Assembly (NCBI GenBank): GCA_903907995.1
Contig: CAIVQH010000019.1
Location: 1 to 64,000 of the forward strand
Length of the DNA: 64,000 nucleotides
Direction: 5' to 3'
Source of the DNA: an uncultured Verrucomicrobiota bacterium
Lineage (GTDB): Bacteria; Verrucomicrobiota; Verrucomicrobiia; Limisphaerales; UBA9464
Below the pieces are notes generated by a model that saw only the letters and a program-made list of their open reading frames with translations, was not told the DNA's origin and searched no databases. The first letter of the stretch is position 1. Each line of letters begins with the position of its first letter. Made by a program: the position numbers and the translations under genes. Positions 42,823-50,906 of this stretch are shown here, in pieces.

Positions 42823-43947
42823 ATGAAACGGCCCTGCCTCTTCCTGACACTCCTGCTCCTGCTGGGTGCTCTGCCGGCTCTGGGTCAGCGGACTGCCACC
42901 GCCACCGCCACCCTGGCCGGCCCGTTCGTCGTGAGCGCAACCGTGACCGACGGGGGCATCGGCTACGTGGCCCCGCCGGTGGTGACCATCACGGGCGGCG
43001 GCGGCACGGGCGCCTCGGCCACCGCGGTGGTGGTCCATGGCCAAGTCACCGAGATCGATGTCAACCAGGCCGGCTCCGGCTACACCAATGCGCCCACCAT
43101 CCTGATCGATGGGCCGACGGATTTTGTGAAGCGCGGGCTGGTCGCCTACTACCCGCTGGATGGCAATGCCGACGACGCCGCCGGCGGAAATCACGGCGCG
43201 ATCCATGGCCCGACGAGCACGGAAGATCGCTTTGGCAAAGCCGATTCGGCCTTCCGTTTCAATGGCAATGGCGACTTCATCCAGATGCTGGGCGCCCTGC
43301 CCGAGATGACCTCGGCCACCGCCAGCCTCTGGATCGCCGCGGATGACTGGGCGGGGATTCAGATGCTCCTGTTTGAAGGCGACGATACCGGAGGTCATGA
43401 TTTCGCGCTCTACCTCAATGGCATCTGCACGTTCGTCACCAAGGATGATTCCGGCACATCGCTGCACAACTATGTGCCGCCACTGCAGACGTGGACTCAT
43501 CTCGTGACCGTGGCGGATGCGGATAGCGGGACCGTCCAGCTCTGGGTCGATGGCGTGCTCCGGGCAAGCAGCCCGTTCGGTGGCCAGGCCAACATCGGAT
43601 ACCACTCGGAATTCAGCCTGGGCCACCGGGGCGGCGGAAATAACGACTGGTTTTACAACGGCGCCATGGACGAGGTGCGCATCTACAACCGCGCGCTGTC
43701 CGGCCCGGAGGTCGCCGCCCTGTACGCCCTTCAGCGGGCGCAGCCGCTGAACGTGGCCCTCACGGTGAAAAGCTACGAGCTCACCGTGACGGTGACTCCG
43801 GGCAAGGGCTATCAACTCCAGTCCTCGGGCGACCTGAGGCAGTGGGTCTCAGTCGGCCCAATATTCTTCCCGACCACGCCAACCGTGACGCAGGAAGTCA
43901 GTGCCAGTGAAAACGGTCGATATTGGCGGGTGCTGGAGGCGCCGTGA
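42823..43947 (+). CDS. Secreted LamG-domain protein
   Basis: The 374-residue product has a signal peptide (LFLTLLLLLGALPALG). Residues 30-100 are a Gly-rich beta region (VSATVTDGGIGYVAPPVVTITGG), seen repeatedly in exported proteins. Residues 105-300 form a LamG/concanavalin-like domain: LVAYYPLDGNADDAAGGNHG, SATASLWIAADDWAG, WTHLVTVADADSGTVQLWVDG and MDEVRIYNRALSGPEVAALY. The final module (YQLQSSGDLRQWVSVGP to RYWRVLEAP) is the shared C-terminal one. It probably binds carbohydrate at the surface. Its gene is divergent from the adhesin remnant. Confidence 0.8.
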   Translation: MKRPCLFLTLLLLLGALPALGQRTATATATLAGPFVVSATVTDGGIGYVAPPVVTITGGGGTGASATAVVVHGQVTEIDVNQAGSGYTNAPTILIDGPTDFVKRGLVAYYPLDGNADDAAGGNHGAIHGPTSTEDRFGKADSAFRFNGNGDFIQMLGALPEMTSATASLWIAADDWAGIQMLLFEGDDTGGHDFALYLNGICTFVTKDDSGTSLHNYVPPLQTWTHLVTVADADSGTVQLWVDGVLRASSPFGGQANIGYHSEFSLGHRGGGNNDWFYNGAMDEVRIYNRALSGPEVAALYALQRAQPLNVALTVKSYELTVTVTPGKGYQLQSSGDLRQWVSVGPIFFPTTPTVTQEVSASENGRYWRVLEAP

Positions 43948-43981
43948 AGCTGCGCGAGGAGACAGGAGCGGCCTTGCGGCC

Positions 43982-44002
43982 GGGAGTCGGGAGTTGGGAA
44001 TG
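43982..44002. repeat. Short heptamer array
   Basis: Three units in register: gggagtc, gggagtt, gggaatg. It lies 35 bases after the LamG gene stop. Confidence 0.45.
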
Positions 44003-44626
44003 CGGAGGCCATCCTCTCTGTTCTTTCGACGATCAGTACTTACGGCCCTGGGTAACTGTCGTGACAGAGTGCACGCCGTTCGCCCTGCCTTACACCCTGA
44101 CGAATTCCGCGTGGAGCTGGGCGTAGGTGCCGTTGAGGGCCAGGAGTTCGTCGTGGGTGCCGCGTTCGACGATCCGGCCGTGATCGAGCACGAGGATCAG
44201 GTTGGCGTGGCGCACGGTGCTCAGGCGGTGGGCAATCACGAAGCTGGTACGGCGCGCGAAGAGCTCCTCCAGCGCGTGCTGGATCAGACGCTCCGTTTGC
44301 GGGTCCACCGCACTGGTGGCCTCGTCGAAGATCAGGATGCGCGGCTCGGCCACCATCGCGCGGGTGATGGTGATGAGCTGACGCTCGCCTGCGCTCAGGT
44401 TCCCGCCGCGCTCGCCCACCTTCGTGTGATAGCCATCGGGCAGGCGCGCGATGACTTCATGCGTGCCGAGTTTCGTGGCGGCGGCAATCACCTCGGCCTC
44501 GGTCGCGTCGGGCCGGCCAAAGCGCAGGTTGTCCAGCACCGTGCCGGTGAAGAGGAAGTTCTCCTGCGTGACGATGCCGAGCTGGCGGTGCAGGGATTCG
44601 AGGGTGTGCCGGGAGATGTCGAGGCC

Positions 44627-44831
44627 GTCGGGCGCGGCGGCGGCGGCAAGTGAGCCAGTAAGCGAGTGAGCCAGTGGGTCAGAAGAGGAGGCAACAGGAG
44701 GACGGTCTTCCCTCTGGCTTTCTGGCTCACTGGCTGACTGGCTCACTGGCTGACTGGCTCACTGGCCCTCTGGCTGACTGGCAGACTTGGGAGGGAAATG
44801 GAGCCTCCTCACGTCGGCTGCTACCAGAGTC
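44627..44831. mobile_element. Octamer-array palindromic element inserted in the ATPase domain
   Basis: The insert is flanked by gtc (44627-44629 and 44829-44831), and its precise loss rejoins LLD with GLDIS in frame. One arm (about 44649-44682) has units ending in ccagt; the other (about 44720-44790) has about eight units of gctgactg or gctcactg. Between them is a core with agaagaggaggcaac. A further segment near 44801-44825 (gagcctcctcacgtcggctg) lies outside the arrays. One frame reads EDRPPVASSSDPLAHSLTGS, related to the peptide of the other element in this gene. It resembles the palindromic elements of Rickettsia in being coding, but I know no such family in this phylum. Confidence 0.7.
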
Positions 44832-45877
44832 GAGGAGGATGCGCCCGCGCTGCGGTTCGTAAAAGCGGGCGAGCAGGCTGATAATGCTGGTCTTGCCTGA
44901 ACCGGTGTGGCCGACGAGCGCGACGGTCTCGCCGGCGCGCACGGTGAAATTGATGTCGCGCAGCACCCATTGGTCGGCGGACGTGGTTTCGTAGCGGAAG
45001 GAGACGTCGTCGAAGGTCACGTCGCCGTGGAGCGGCGGCAACGCTTTGGCCTCGGCACGGTCGCGGACCTGCGGCTCGGTGTCGAGGAGGGCGAAGATGC
45101 GTTCCGCGCTGGCGGCGGCGGAGAGCATCGCGTTGTAGAGGTCCCCCATCGTCTGGATCGGCCCGAAGAACATGCCGAGATAGAGCACGAACGCCGCGAG
45201 CGCGCCGACCGTGAGCGCCCCGTGCTGCACCCGCCAGCCGCCGTAGCCCAGCAGCACCGCCGTCGAGATGCCTGCGAGGAAACCGACGAACGGCATGTAG
45301 GTGTGGAACACCCGCGACGAGGCGACCCAGCGCGCCGTGAAGTCATCGTGCAACGCCTGGAATCGGCGCAGGTTCTCCGTCTCGCGTCCTAACGCCTGAA
45401 CGACCCGCATGCCCGAGATGTTCTCGGCCATCGAGGCGGTGAGACGCGACATCGTGCCGCGCAACTGGCGGTAGGCTTCGCGGCCCCTTACATGAAACCA
45501 TTTCGTGGCCCAGGCGAGGGGCACGAGCACGGCGCAGACGGCGAGGCACAGCCGCCAGTCATAGTGCAGCAGCAGCGCGACGACGCCCACGAGCGTCACG
45601 AGGCTCGAGAGCGCCTGCGTGGCGCCCCAGGTGAGGACGCGATCGAGGGCGTCCACGTCGCTGTCGGCGCGGGCGATGATGCGGCCCTGATGGGTGCGGT
45701 CGAAGTAGCTCAGCGAGAGCCGTTGGATGTGCTCAAAAACGGCCAACCTTAGGTCATTCATCGCGCCCTGGCCGATCGTGATGGCGGCCCGCACCTGCAC
45801 GACCGACAGCGCCCAGCCGACGAGCAGGTTGGCGAGGTAGAGGGCGCTGACGATGAGAATGCCTCGGGCGGGGGAGA

Positions 45878-45980
45878 GTGAACCAGTGGGCCAGTAGGTC
45901 AGTGGGTCAGTAGAAGAGGCAACGGACGCGCGATTTTCCTTCTGAGCTACTGACCCACTGATTGACTGATTCACTGGTTC
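45878..45980. mobile_element. Octamer-array palindromic element, in frame, in the membrane domain
   Basis: The left arm (about 45880-45913) has units gaaccagt, gggccagt, aggtcagt, gggtcagt; the right arm (45947-45980) is its complement with units ending in ccagt or tcagt. The 34-base arms differ at only about six positions. The core (agaagaggcaacggacg) matches the core of the element at 44627-44831. It reads QKENRASVASSTDPLTYWPT in the host frame and adds about 35 residues after the first membrane helix. Confidence 0.7.
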
Positions 45981-46287
45981 GTGGCGTACGGCCGACACGT
46001 GGGCAAACGCCGGCGTCAGGTACTCGTCGATTCCGTACTGGATGAGCTTCGGCCCCAGCAGCGTCGAGGCGGTGGCGAGGACGGTGAGGATGAGGTTCCA
46101 GATGAAGGCGCGGCGGTACGGCCCGGTGTAGGAGAACAGCCGGCGCACGAGCGAGCCGCGCATTTTCGTCTGCGCGAACTCCTCGTCCAGGGCGATGTCG
46201 TCGTGGGTGGCCATCGGGTTGTTTTAACCGCTGATATGCGCGGATCTGCACTGATGGGAGATCGAGGCACGGAAACGTAAGCGTGTC

Positions 46288-46410
46288 AGGGACGGTGCGC
46301 TGCGCCGTCTCCGCCCCGTAAGGGCGGAAGATGCGTGCGGATACCGTGGGCGTTCGTTCCGTCGCCTGACGCTCCGCTCGGCGACGGGGACGGCGCAGCG
46401 CGCCGTCCCT
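46288..46410. repeat. Intergenic inverted-repeat element
   Basis: Two 22-base arms (46288-46309 and 46389-46410) are complementary with one mismatch; the inner part has smaller hairpins such as ccgccccgtaagggcgg. It lies in the 221-base gap between the two ABC exporter genes. The GC-rich arm core (gcgctgcgccgtc) suggests a dispersed REP or MITE-type unit. Confidence 0.6.
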
Positions 46411-46435
46411 ACCGGGGGATGGGGCCGATCTGGGT

Positions 46436-48286
46436 TCATGGGCGGGTCTCCTCCTCGGTGAGCTGGGTGGCGAAGAGGTCCCGGTAGGCGCCGTTTTGCG
46501 CCAGCAATTCGGCGTGGGTGCCGCGTTCGACGAGGTGGCCTTCTTTCAGCACCAGGATCAGGCTGGCATTGCGGACGGTCGAGGCGCGTTGGGCGACGAT
46601 GAGCGTGGTGCGCCCAAGGCACAATTCGGCGGTGGCCTCGCGGATTTCGCGCTCGGTCTTCGGGTCGATGGCACTGGTGGCGTCATCGAGCAGGATGATG
46701 CGTGGGTCGGTCAGCAGCGCGCGCGCGATGGCCAGGCGCTGCCGTTGGCCGCCGCTAAGCGAGATGCCGCGCTCGCCGATGATCGTGTCGTAACCCTGTG
46801 CGAGCTCGCTGATGAAGTCATGCGCCCGCGCCGCCTTCGCCACCCGGATGATGTCCTCGCGCGCCGCGTCGGGCCGGCCAAAGGCGATGTTGTCGGCGAT
46901 GGACGCGCTGAAAAGAAACGTTTCCTGAAAGACGTTGCCGATGCGGCGGCGCAGCGCGCGCAGGTCGAACTCGCGGACATCCACGCCAGCCACGAGCACG
47001 CGGCCGGCGGTCGGATCGTAGAAGCGCGGGATGAGCGACAGTAGCGTAGATTTGCCCGCACCCGTCGGCCCGCCCAGCGCGACCGTCTGGCCGGGAACCA
47101 GGTCGAACGACACGTCGTCCAGCGCCAGCCGGCGGGCGGTTTTCGGCGCGTCGGGCGGCTTGGGCGGCTCGGCCGCATCGTTCTCGACGAGCAAGGACGG
47201 CGTGCTCGGATACGTGAACGAGACATGCTCAAAGCGCACCGTTGCGGCGGTGCTCTCCGTAGGCCACGGGCGCGTACCGCCCTGCAGTGTGACCGGTGCG
47301 TTCAGGATCTCATGGACCCGCTGGGCGGCGGAACTGGCGTTCTGAATGATGTTCGTGACCTGCCCGATGACGCCGATGCGTCCGCCGAGCGCGAGCAGGT
47401 AAAAGACCGCCTTCGCCAGATCGCCCAGCGGCATATCGCCCGCGATGACCTGCCGTCCGCCGACCCAGAGCACCAGCGGCACGCCGAGGCCGAAGAGGAA
47501 CTGCGCGAAGGGCACGCGCGCGGCCCAGTAGTTCACCGTGCGGAACATTTCCGCCAGGAAGGCGTCGCGCTTGCCGCGGAACTTGGCGATCTCGGCCGAT
47601 TCGCGGGCGAAGGCCTTCACCACACGTACACCGGCGATGTTCTCCTGGATGACCGTGCTCATCGCGCTGTGCTGCTCGTGGACCTTGCGCCAGCGCGGTT
47701 GCAGTCGGGCGGCAAAAAAGGCCATCGCCCCGACGGTCGGCACCATGGCGGCGACGGCGAGCCAGCCGAGGGTGGCGCTGAGCGCGAAGATGTAGGCCAG
47801 CATGCCGAGCAGCCCGGCGGTCACGTCCACGCTGAAGAGCAGGCAGACGAACATGAAATCCTGCAGGCGAAAGACATCGGTGCTGGCGCGCGAGATCAGC
47901 TCGCCGGTGCGGGCGTTGTCGTGCCACGAAAAGGTCTGGCGCTGCAGCGCGTCATAAACGGCCGCGCGGATGTCCCCGAGGGTCTGCTGGGCCGTGGTGT
48001 TCCGCAGCGGACCGAGGAACAGCCCGATGACCGCCCGCAAGGTCACGAGCCCGGCGAACGCCGCCACCAGATGGAAGAGCGAAAAGGAATCGGCGGCACC
48101 CTTACCTCGTCCAAGGTGCGTGATGGCGTTGCCGAGGAACTGCGGCAGCGAGAGCTCGATGCCGATGTTCACGAGCAGCAGGCCCACCGAACCGGCGACC
48201 ATCCACGGCCGGCGGCGGAGGAATTTCACCACACCCCACAAAGCGCGCAGCGCGCCGGGAGCGGCGCTGGCGGCGGCGTCACTCAT
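46436..48286 (-). CDS. ABC exporter half with degenerate Walker B
   Basis: The start MSDAAASAAPGALRALWG at 48286 gives 616 residues; an extension to 48382 is unlikely because it lies ahead of the family start. The membrane domain has six segments (PWMVAGSVGLLLVNIGIEL, FVCLLFSVDVTAGLLGMLAYIF and others), followed by an ATPase domain with Walker A GPTGAGKST, signature ISLSGGQRQRLAIARAL and Walker B RIILLDDATSAID. The residue after the Walker B Asp is Asp, not Glu, as in the degenerate site of heterodimeric exporters such as TM287/288. The switch His is replaced by Gln (VAQRAST). A Pro-rich insert (AAEPPKPPDAPKTARR) precedes Walker A. It pairs with the gene at 44090-46214. Confidence 0.88.
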   Translation of the reverse strand: MSDAAASAAPGALRALWGVVKFLRRRPWMVAGSVGLLLVNIGIELSLPQFLGNAITHLGRGKGAADSFSLFHLVAAFAGLVTLRAVIGLFLGPLRNTTAQQTLGDIRAAVYDALQRQTFSWHDNARTGELISRASTDVFRLQDFMFVCLLFSVDVTAGLLGMLAYIFALSATLGWLAVAAMVPTVGAMAFFAARLQPRWRKVHEQHSAMSTVIQENIAGVRVVKAFARESAEIAKFRGKRDAFLAEMFRTVNYWAARVPFAQFLFGLGVPLVLWVGGRQVIAGDMPLGDLAKAVFYLLALGGRIGVIGQVTNIIQNASSAAQRVHEILNAPVTLQGGTRPWPTESTAATVRFEHVSFTYPSTPSLLVENDAAEPPKPPDAPKTARRLALDDVSFDLVPGQTVALGGPTGAGKSTLLSLIPRFYDPTAGRVLVAGVDVREFDLRALRRRIGNVFQETFLFSASIADNIAFGRPDAAREDIIRVAKAARAHDFISELAQGYDTIIGERGISLSGGQRQRLAIARALLTDPRIILLDDATSAIDPKTEREIREATAELCLGRTTLIVAQRASTVRNASLILVLKEGHLVERGTHAELLAQNGAYRDLFATQLTEEETRP

Positions 48287-48488
48287 GGGCCGGCGCGGTG
48301 GCGGAACCGGCGGATTCGCCGCCTGCTGGAAATGCCGGAGGCATCGGGGCGCGGAGCGTGGCAGCTGGCAGCCGGGTGGCAAGAGCCGGGCGGCCTGAGG
48401 CTGAACCGAATTCTGTCCGCAGAAGGCGCGTGAAAATTTCCGCGCAATCTTGTCCGGTTGGTCCCGGGGCAGGGATTAGTAGGCAGAT

Positions 48489-50819
48489 ATGAGCGCATCC
48501 GATTCAGAACTGTTGCAGCGTTACGTGGCGGAGAAGTCCGAGCCGTCCTTTCGGGAGCTGATCGAACGGAACCTCGGGCTGGTCTATTCCGTGGCGCTGC
48601 GAAACGCCGGGTTTGACGGCACGGCCGCAGAGGAAGTCACCCAGCAGGTCTTCATCCTGTTGTCGCAGAAGGCGGGCGAACTGACGGCCCATCCGTCACT
48701 GACCGCCTGGCTGTTCACCGCCACGCGCCAGATCGCCATGCGTCACCGCCGGTCCGAACTCCGCCGCCGGGCTCGCGACCAGAAAGCCAACGAAATGTCC
48801 CACACGTTAGACCCCGATTCTGCCTCCCCCGATTGGACTTCACTGCGTCCGGTCATCGACCAGGCCATCGCCGAGCTGGAGGAAACGGACCAGCGCGCGG
48901 TGCTCTGGCGATTTTTCGAGAAGCAGGGTTACGCCGGAATTGGCGCGCGGCTTGGCGTCTCCGAGGAGGCCGCCCGGAAGCGGGTGACGCGTGCGCTCGA
49001 TACCTTGCACGGTGCGCTTTCCCGGCGGGGCGTGACTTCGACGGCCGCCGCCATTGGATTGGCGCTGGAAGGACATGCGGTTGCCGCCGCCCCCGGTGGT
49101 CTGGCGGCGAAGGTACTCGGATCGGTTGCCGGGACGGGCGCATTTGTGGTCGTAGCGGTGGCGCCAGCCCTGGCGCTTTCATCCCGGGCGACCCTGTTTA
49201 CCGGCTCCAAACTGAGCGTGGGGCTGGCCGGGCTGGTCGTGGCCTGCACCCTGGGTTATCGCGTATGGCGATCGTCAACTTCCGTGTCCGTTGAATCTTC
49301 CGCCCCGGCGGGCATTTCCGAGAGTGCGTCCAGTCGCGCCGGTGCATCGACCGATCCGCTGGCCCGGTTCCGGGCCACCGTCCAGGCCCGCGCTGAGAAG
49401 TCCGCCGCCGACTTGGAGGAGGCGCGGCGTCAGCTGCGCGAGGTGCTCACCCGGCCGCCCCAGTCCGGGGAGTTGCCGCCGAAACCTTTGGTGGAAGCGT
49501 TGGCGCTGTTTAAAGGTCAGGTGGGGGAGGCAATTCCCATTCTGGCCGAGGCGTTCCGGGTGGAGGATTTGAACACCCAGATCTGGGCGCTTTCGGGACT
49601 TCAACGGGTCCTGTGGCGTTGGGGCGAGGACGACGCCGGTGGACGGCGCCGCAAGGCGATGGCGGAGCTCCGTCCGCTGTTTGGCAAGGTGCTGTCGGAT
49701 CCGCGCCGTCCCGAGGCGTTGCGAGGGCTGGCCATGAGCATCCTGTATCCGGGCAAGTCGCATCTGGCCGGTTTGCCCGACAGCCAGGTCCGCCCCGATC
49801 CGGACTCGCTGGCCGAGGTTGAGCGCGCCCTCCAGGCCACGATCCGGAAAGGCGATCCGTACCGGTTCACGATTGTAAACACGCTCATCGGGGTGGGAGT
49901 GCTTGATCCGGACACGGAGCAGGTCATTCGTCACCTCACCCCGCTGCTGGAGGCTCCCGCCGAGGAAGACCGCATCCTGGCCGCGTATGCGCTCGCCAGG
50001 TCGTCGATCGAAAAGCCGGCCGCGACCAAGACCGTGCTGCTGGCCACCCTGGGCCTTCCCCATTACGGGTATCGCCTCTATGCGGTCGAGGGCCTGGGAG
50101 CCCTGGGCACCAATGCGGTCGAAGCGGTGCCCGCGTTGCTGGAGTGGGCACGGACAGCTGCTTCCTCCGCCCCCGATGAACGGGAGGTTGCCCTGACGGC
50201 GGCCTGTCAGATTCAGCCGGAATTGCGGGCTTCCCATCCGGAAATCGATCTGCGACTTCGGCACTGGGAACAGGTCCGGCAAATGGCGGCGGACGGGGCG
50301 CAGCCCTCCGAATTCTTCCGAACGCTCGTTCAGTGGAAAGCCACCCAAGGGGATAACGCATTCAAACAATGGCTGCTATCAGACATTCGAGGGGGAAATG
50401 CCGAAGAGACCAGGACTCAAAGGGAAAAACTGCTCACGAAACTGGAGCAGGAAATGCAGTCCGGCACCGCCGAAGAAAAGGCGCCTTTTCAACGGGCGGC
50501 GGAATTCGTGCGGGCCATACCTGGGACCGGCTTGGAGGAGGCTTTGGTTGTGTCCAAGCCGGCTGACACGGAGAATTTGATCTTGGCGGCCAAGGAAGTT
50601 CTGGCGGACGAGCGCAACGCCCGTGAGCCGGAAATTGACGCGGCCCTCGAACAGTTCGAAACGGAGAAAATCCGAACCGGTGTGTTCCCGGTCGTGACCC
50701 GCGAGAGTGCGGAGGCCCTTTCCAAAATCCTGGAAGGAATCGACCCGGCCTTTCGCAAGCTGTGGCGGCAACAGGTGTTAAAGGATCTGCCCTGGCTCGA
50801 CCGCATCATGCCGAAATGA
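48489..50819 (+). CDS. ECF sigma factor with membrane segment and long C-terminal extension
   Basis: The 776-residue product starts MSASDSELLQRYVAEKSEPSF. Residues 20-95 are sigma-70 region 2 (SEPSFRELIERNLGLVYSVAL, AEEVTQQVFILLSQK) and residues 125-185 are region 4 (RAVLWRFFEKQGYAGIGARLGVSEEAARKRVTRALDTLH). Near 205-250 come hydrophobic helices (GTGAFVVVAVAPALAL, LSVGLAGLVVACTLGYRVW). The remaining 500 residues are helical repeats (AAYALARSSIEKPAATKTVLLATL, AVEGLGALGTNAVEAVPALLEWA) of the HEAT or Armadillo kind. The extension probably faces the periplasm and senses a signal; this layout is known in ECF groups of Planctomycetes and Verrucomicrobia. No anti-sigma gene is adjacent. Confidence 0.8.
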   Translation: MSASDSELLQRYVAEKSEPSFRELIERNLGLVYSVALRNAGFDGTAAEEVTQQVFILLSQKAGELTAHPSLTAWLFTATRQIAMRHRRSELRRRARDQKANEMSHTLDPDSASPDWTSLRPVIDQAIAELEETDQRAVLWRFFEKQGYAGIGARLGVSEEAARKRVTRALDTLHGALSRRGVTSTAAAIGLALEGHAVAAAPGGLAAKVLGSVAGTGAFVVVAVAPALALSSRATLFTGSKLSVGLAGLVVACTLGYRVWRSSTSVSVESSAPAGISESASSRAGASTDPLARFRATVQARAEKSAADLEEARRQLREVLTRPPQSGELPPKPLVEALALFKGQVGEAIPILAEAFRVEDLNTQIWALSGLQRVLWRWGEDDAGGRRRKAMAELRPLFGKVLSDPRRPEALRGLAMSILYPGKSHLAGLPDSQVRPDPDSLAEVERALQATIRKGDPYRFTIVNTLIGVGVLDPDTEQVIRHLTPLLEAPAEEDRILAAYALARSSIEKPAATKTVLLATLGLPHYGYRLYAVEGLGALGTNAVEAVPALLEWARTAASSAPDEREVALTAACQIQPELRASHPEIDLRLRHWEQVRQMAADGAQPSEFFRTLVQWKATQGDNAFKQWLLSDIRGGNAEETRTQREKLLTKLEQEMQSGTAEEKAPFQRAAEFVRAIPGTGLEEALVVSKPADTENLILAAKEVLADERNAREPEIDAALEQFETEKIRTGVFPVVTRESAEALSKILEGIDPAFRKLWRQQVLKDLPWLDRIMPK

Positions 50820-50906
50820 TCCGGGAATGCGGCTGTCATCGCAGCACTTGATCCCCGGTCTCGGGTCATTGCCAGCGGGAGCGGGGATTGCAACGCTCTG
50901 TCCGCC

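Larger units (their letters stand above)
44090..46214 (-). pseudogene. ABC exporter half with canonical Walker B, interrupted by two repeat elements
   Basis: The frame begins at 46214 (MATHDDIALDEEFAQ) and encodes an exporter membrane domain (FIWNLILTVLATASTLLGPKL, ALSSLVTLVGVVALLLHYDW), then an ATPase domain with Walker A GHTGSGKTS. After GRILLDS a 202-base insert (44627-44828 plus a 3-base repeat) moves the reading frame, and translation stops at 44727. The remainder, in another frame, is intact: GLDISRHTLESLHRQLG, signature LSAGERQ, Walker B LIFDEATSAVD and a switch His in VIAHRLSTV. Removing the insert restores a 641-codon gene. A second element at 45878-45980 is in frame and leaves the gene open. 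The partner gene at 46436 lacks the catalytic Glu, so this half should supply it. Confidence 0.75.

Noticed and set aside
44640-44790. CRISPR array
   Set aside because: The repeats are 8 bases without spacers, lie in a coding gene, and no cas genes are in the window.
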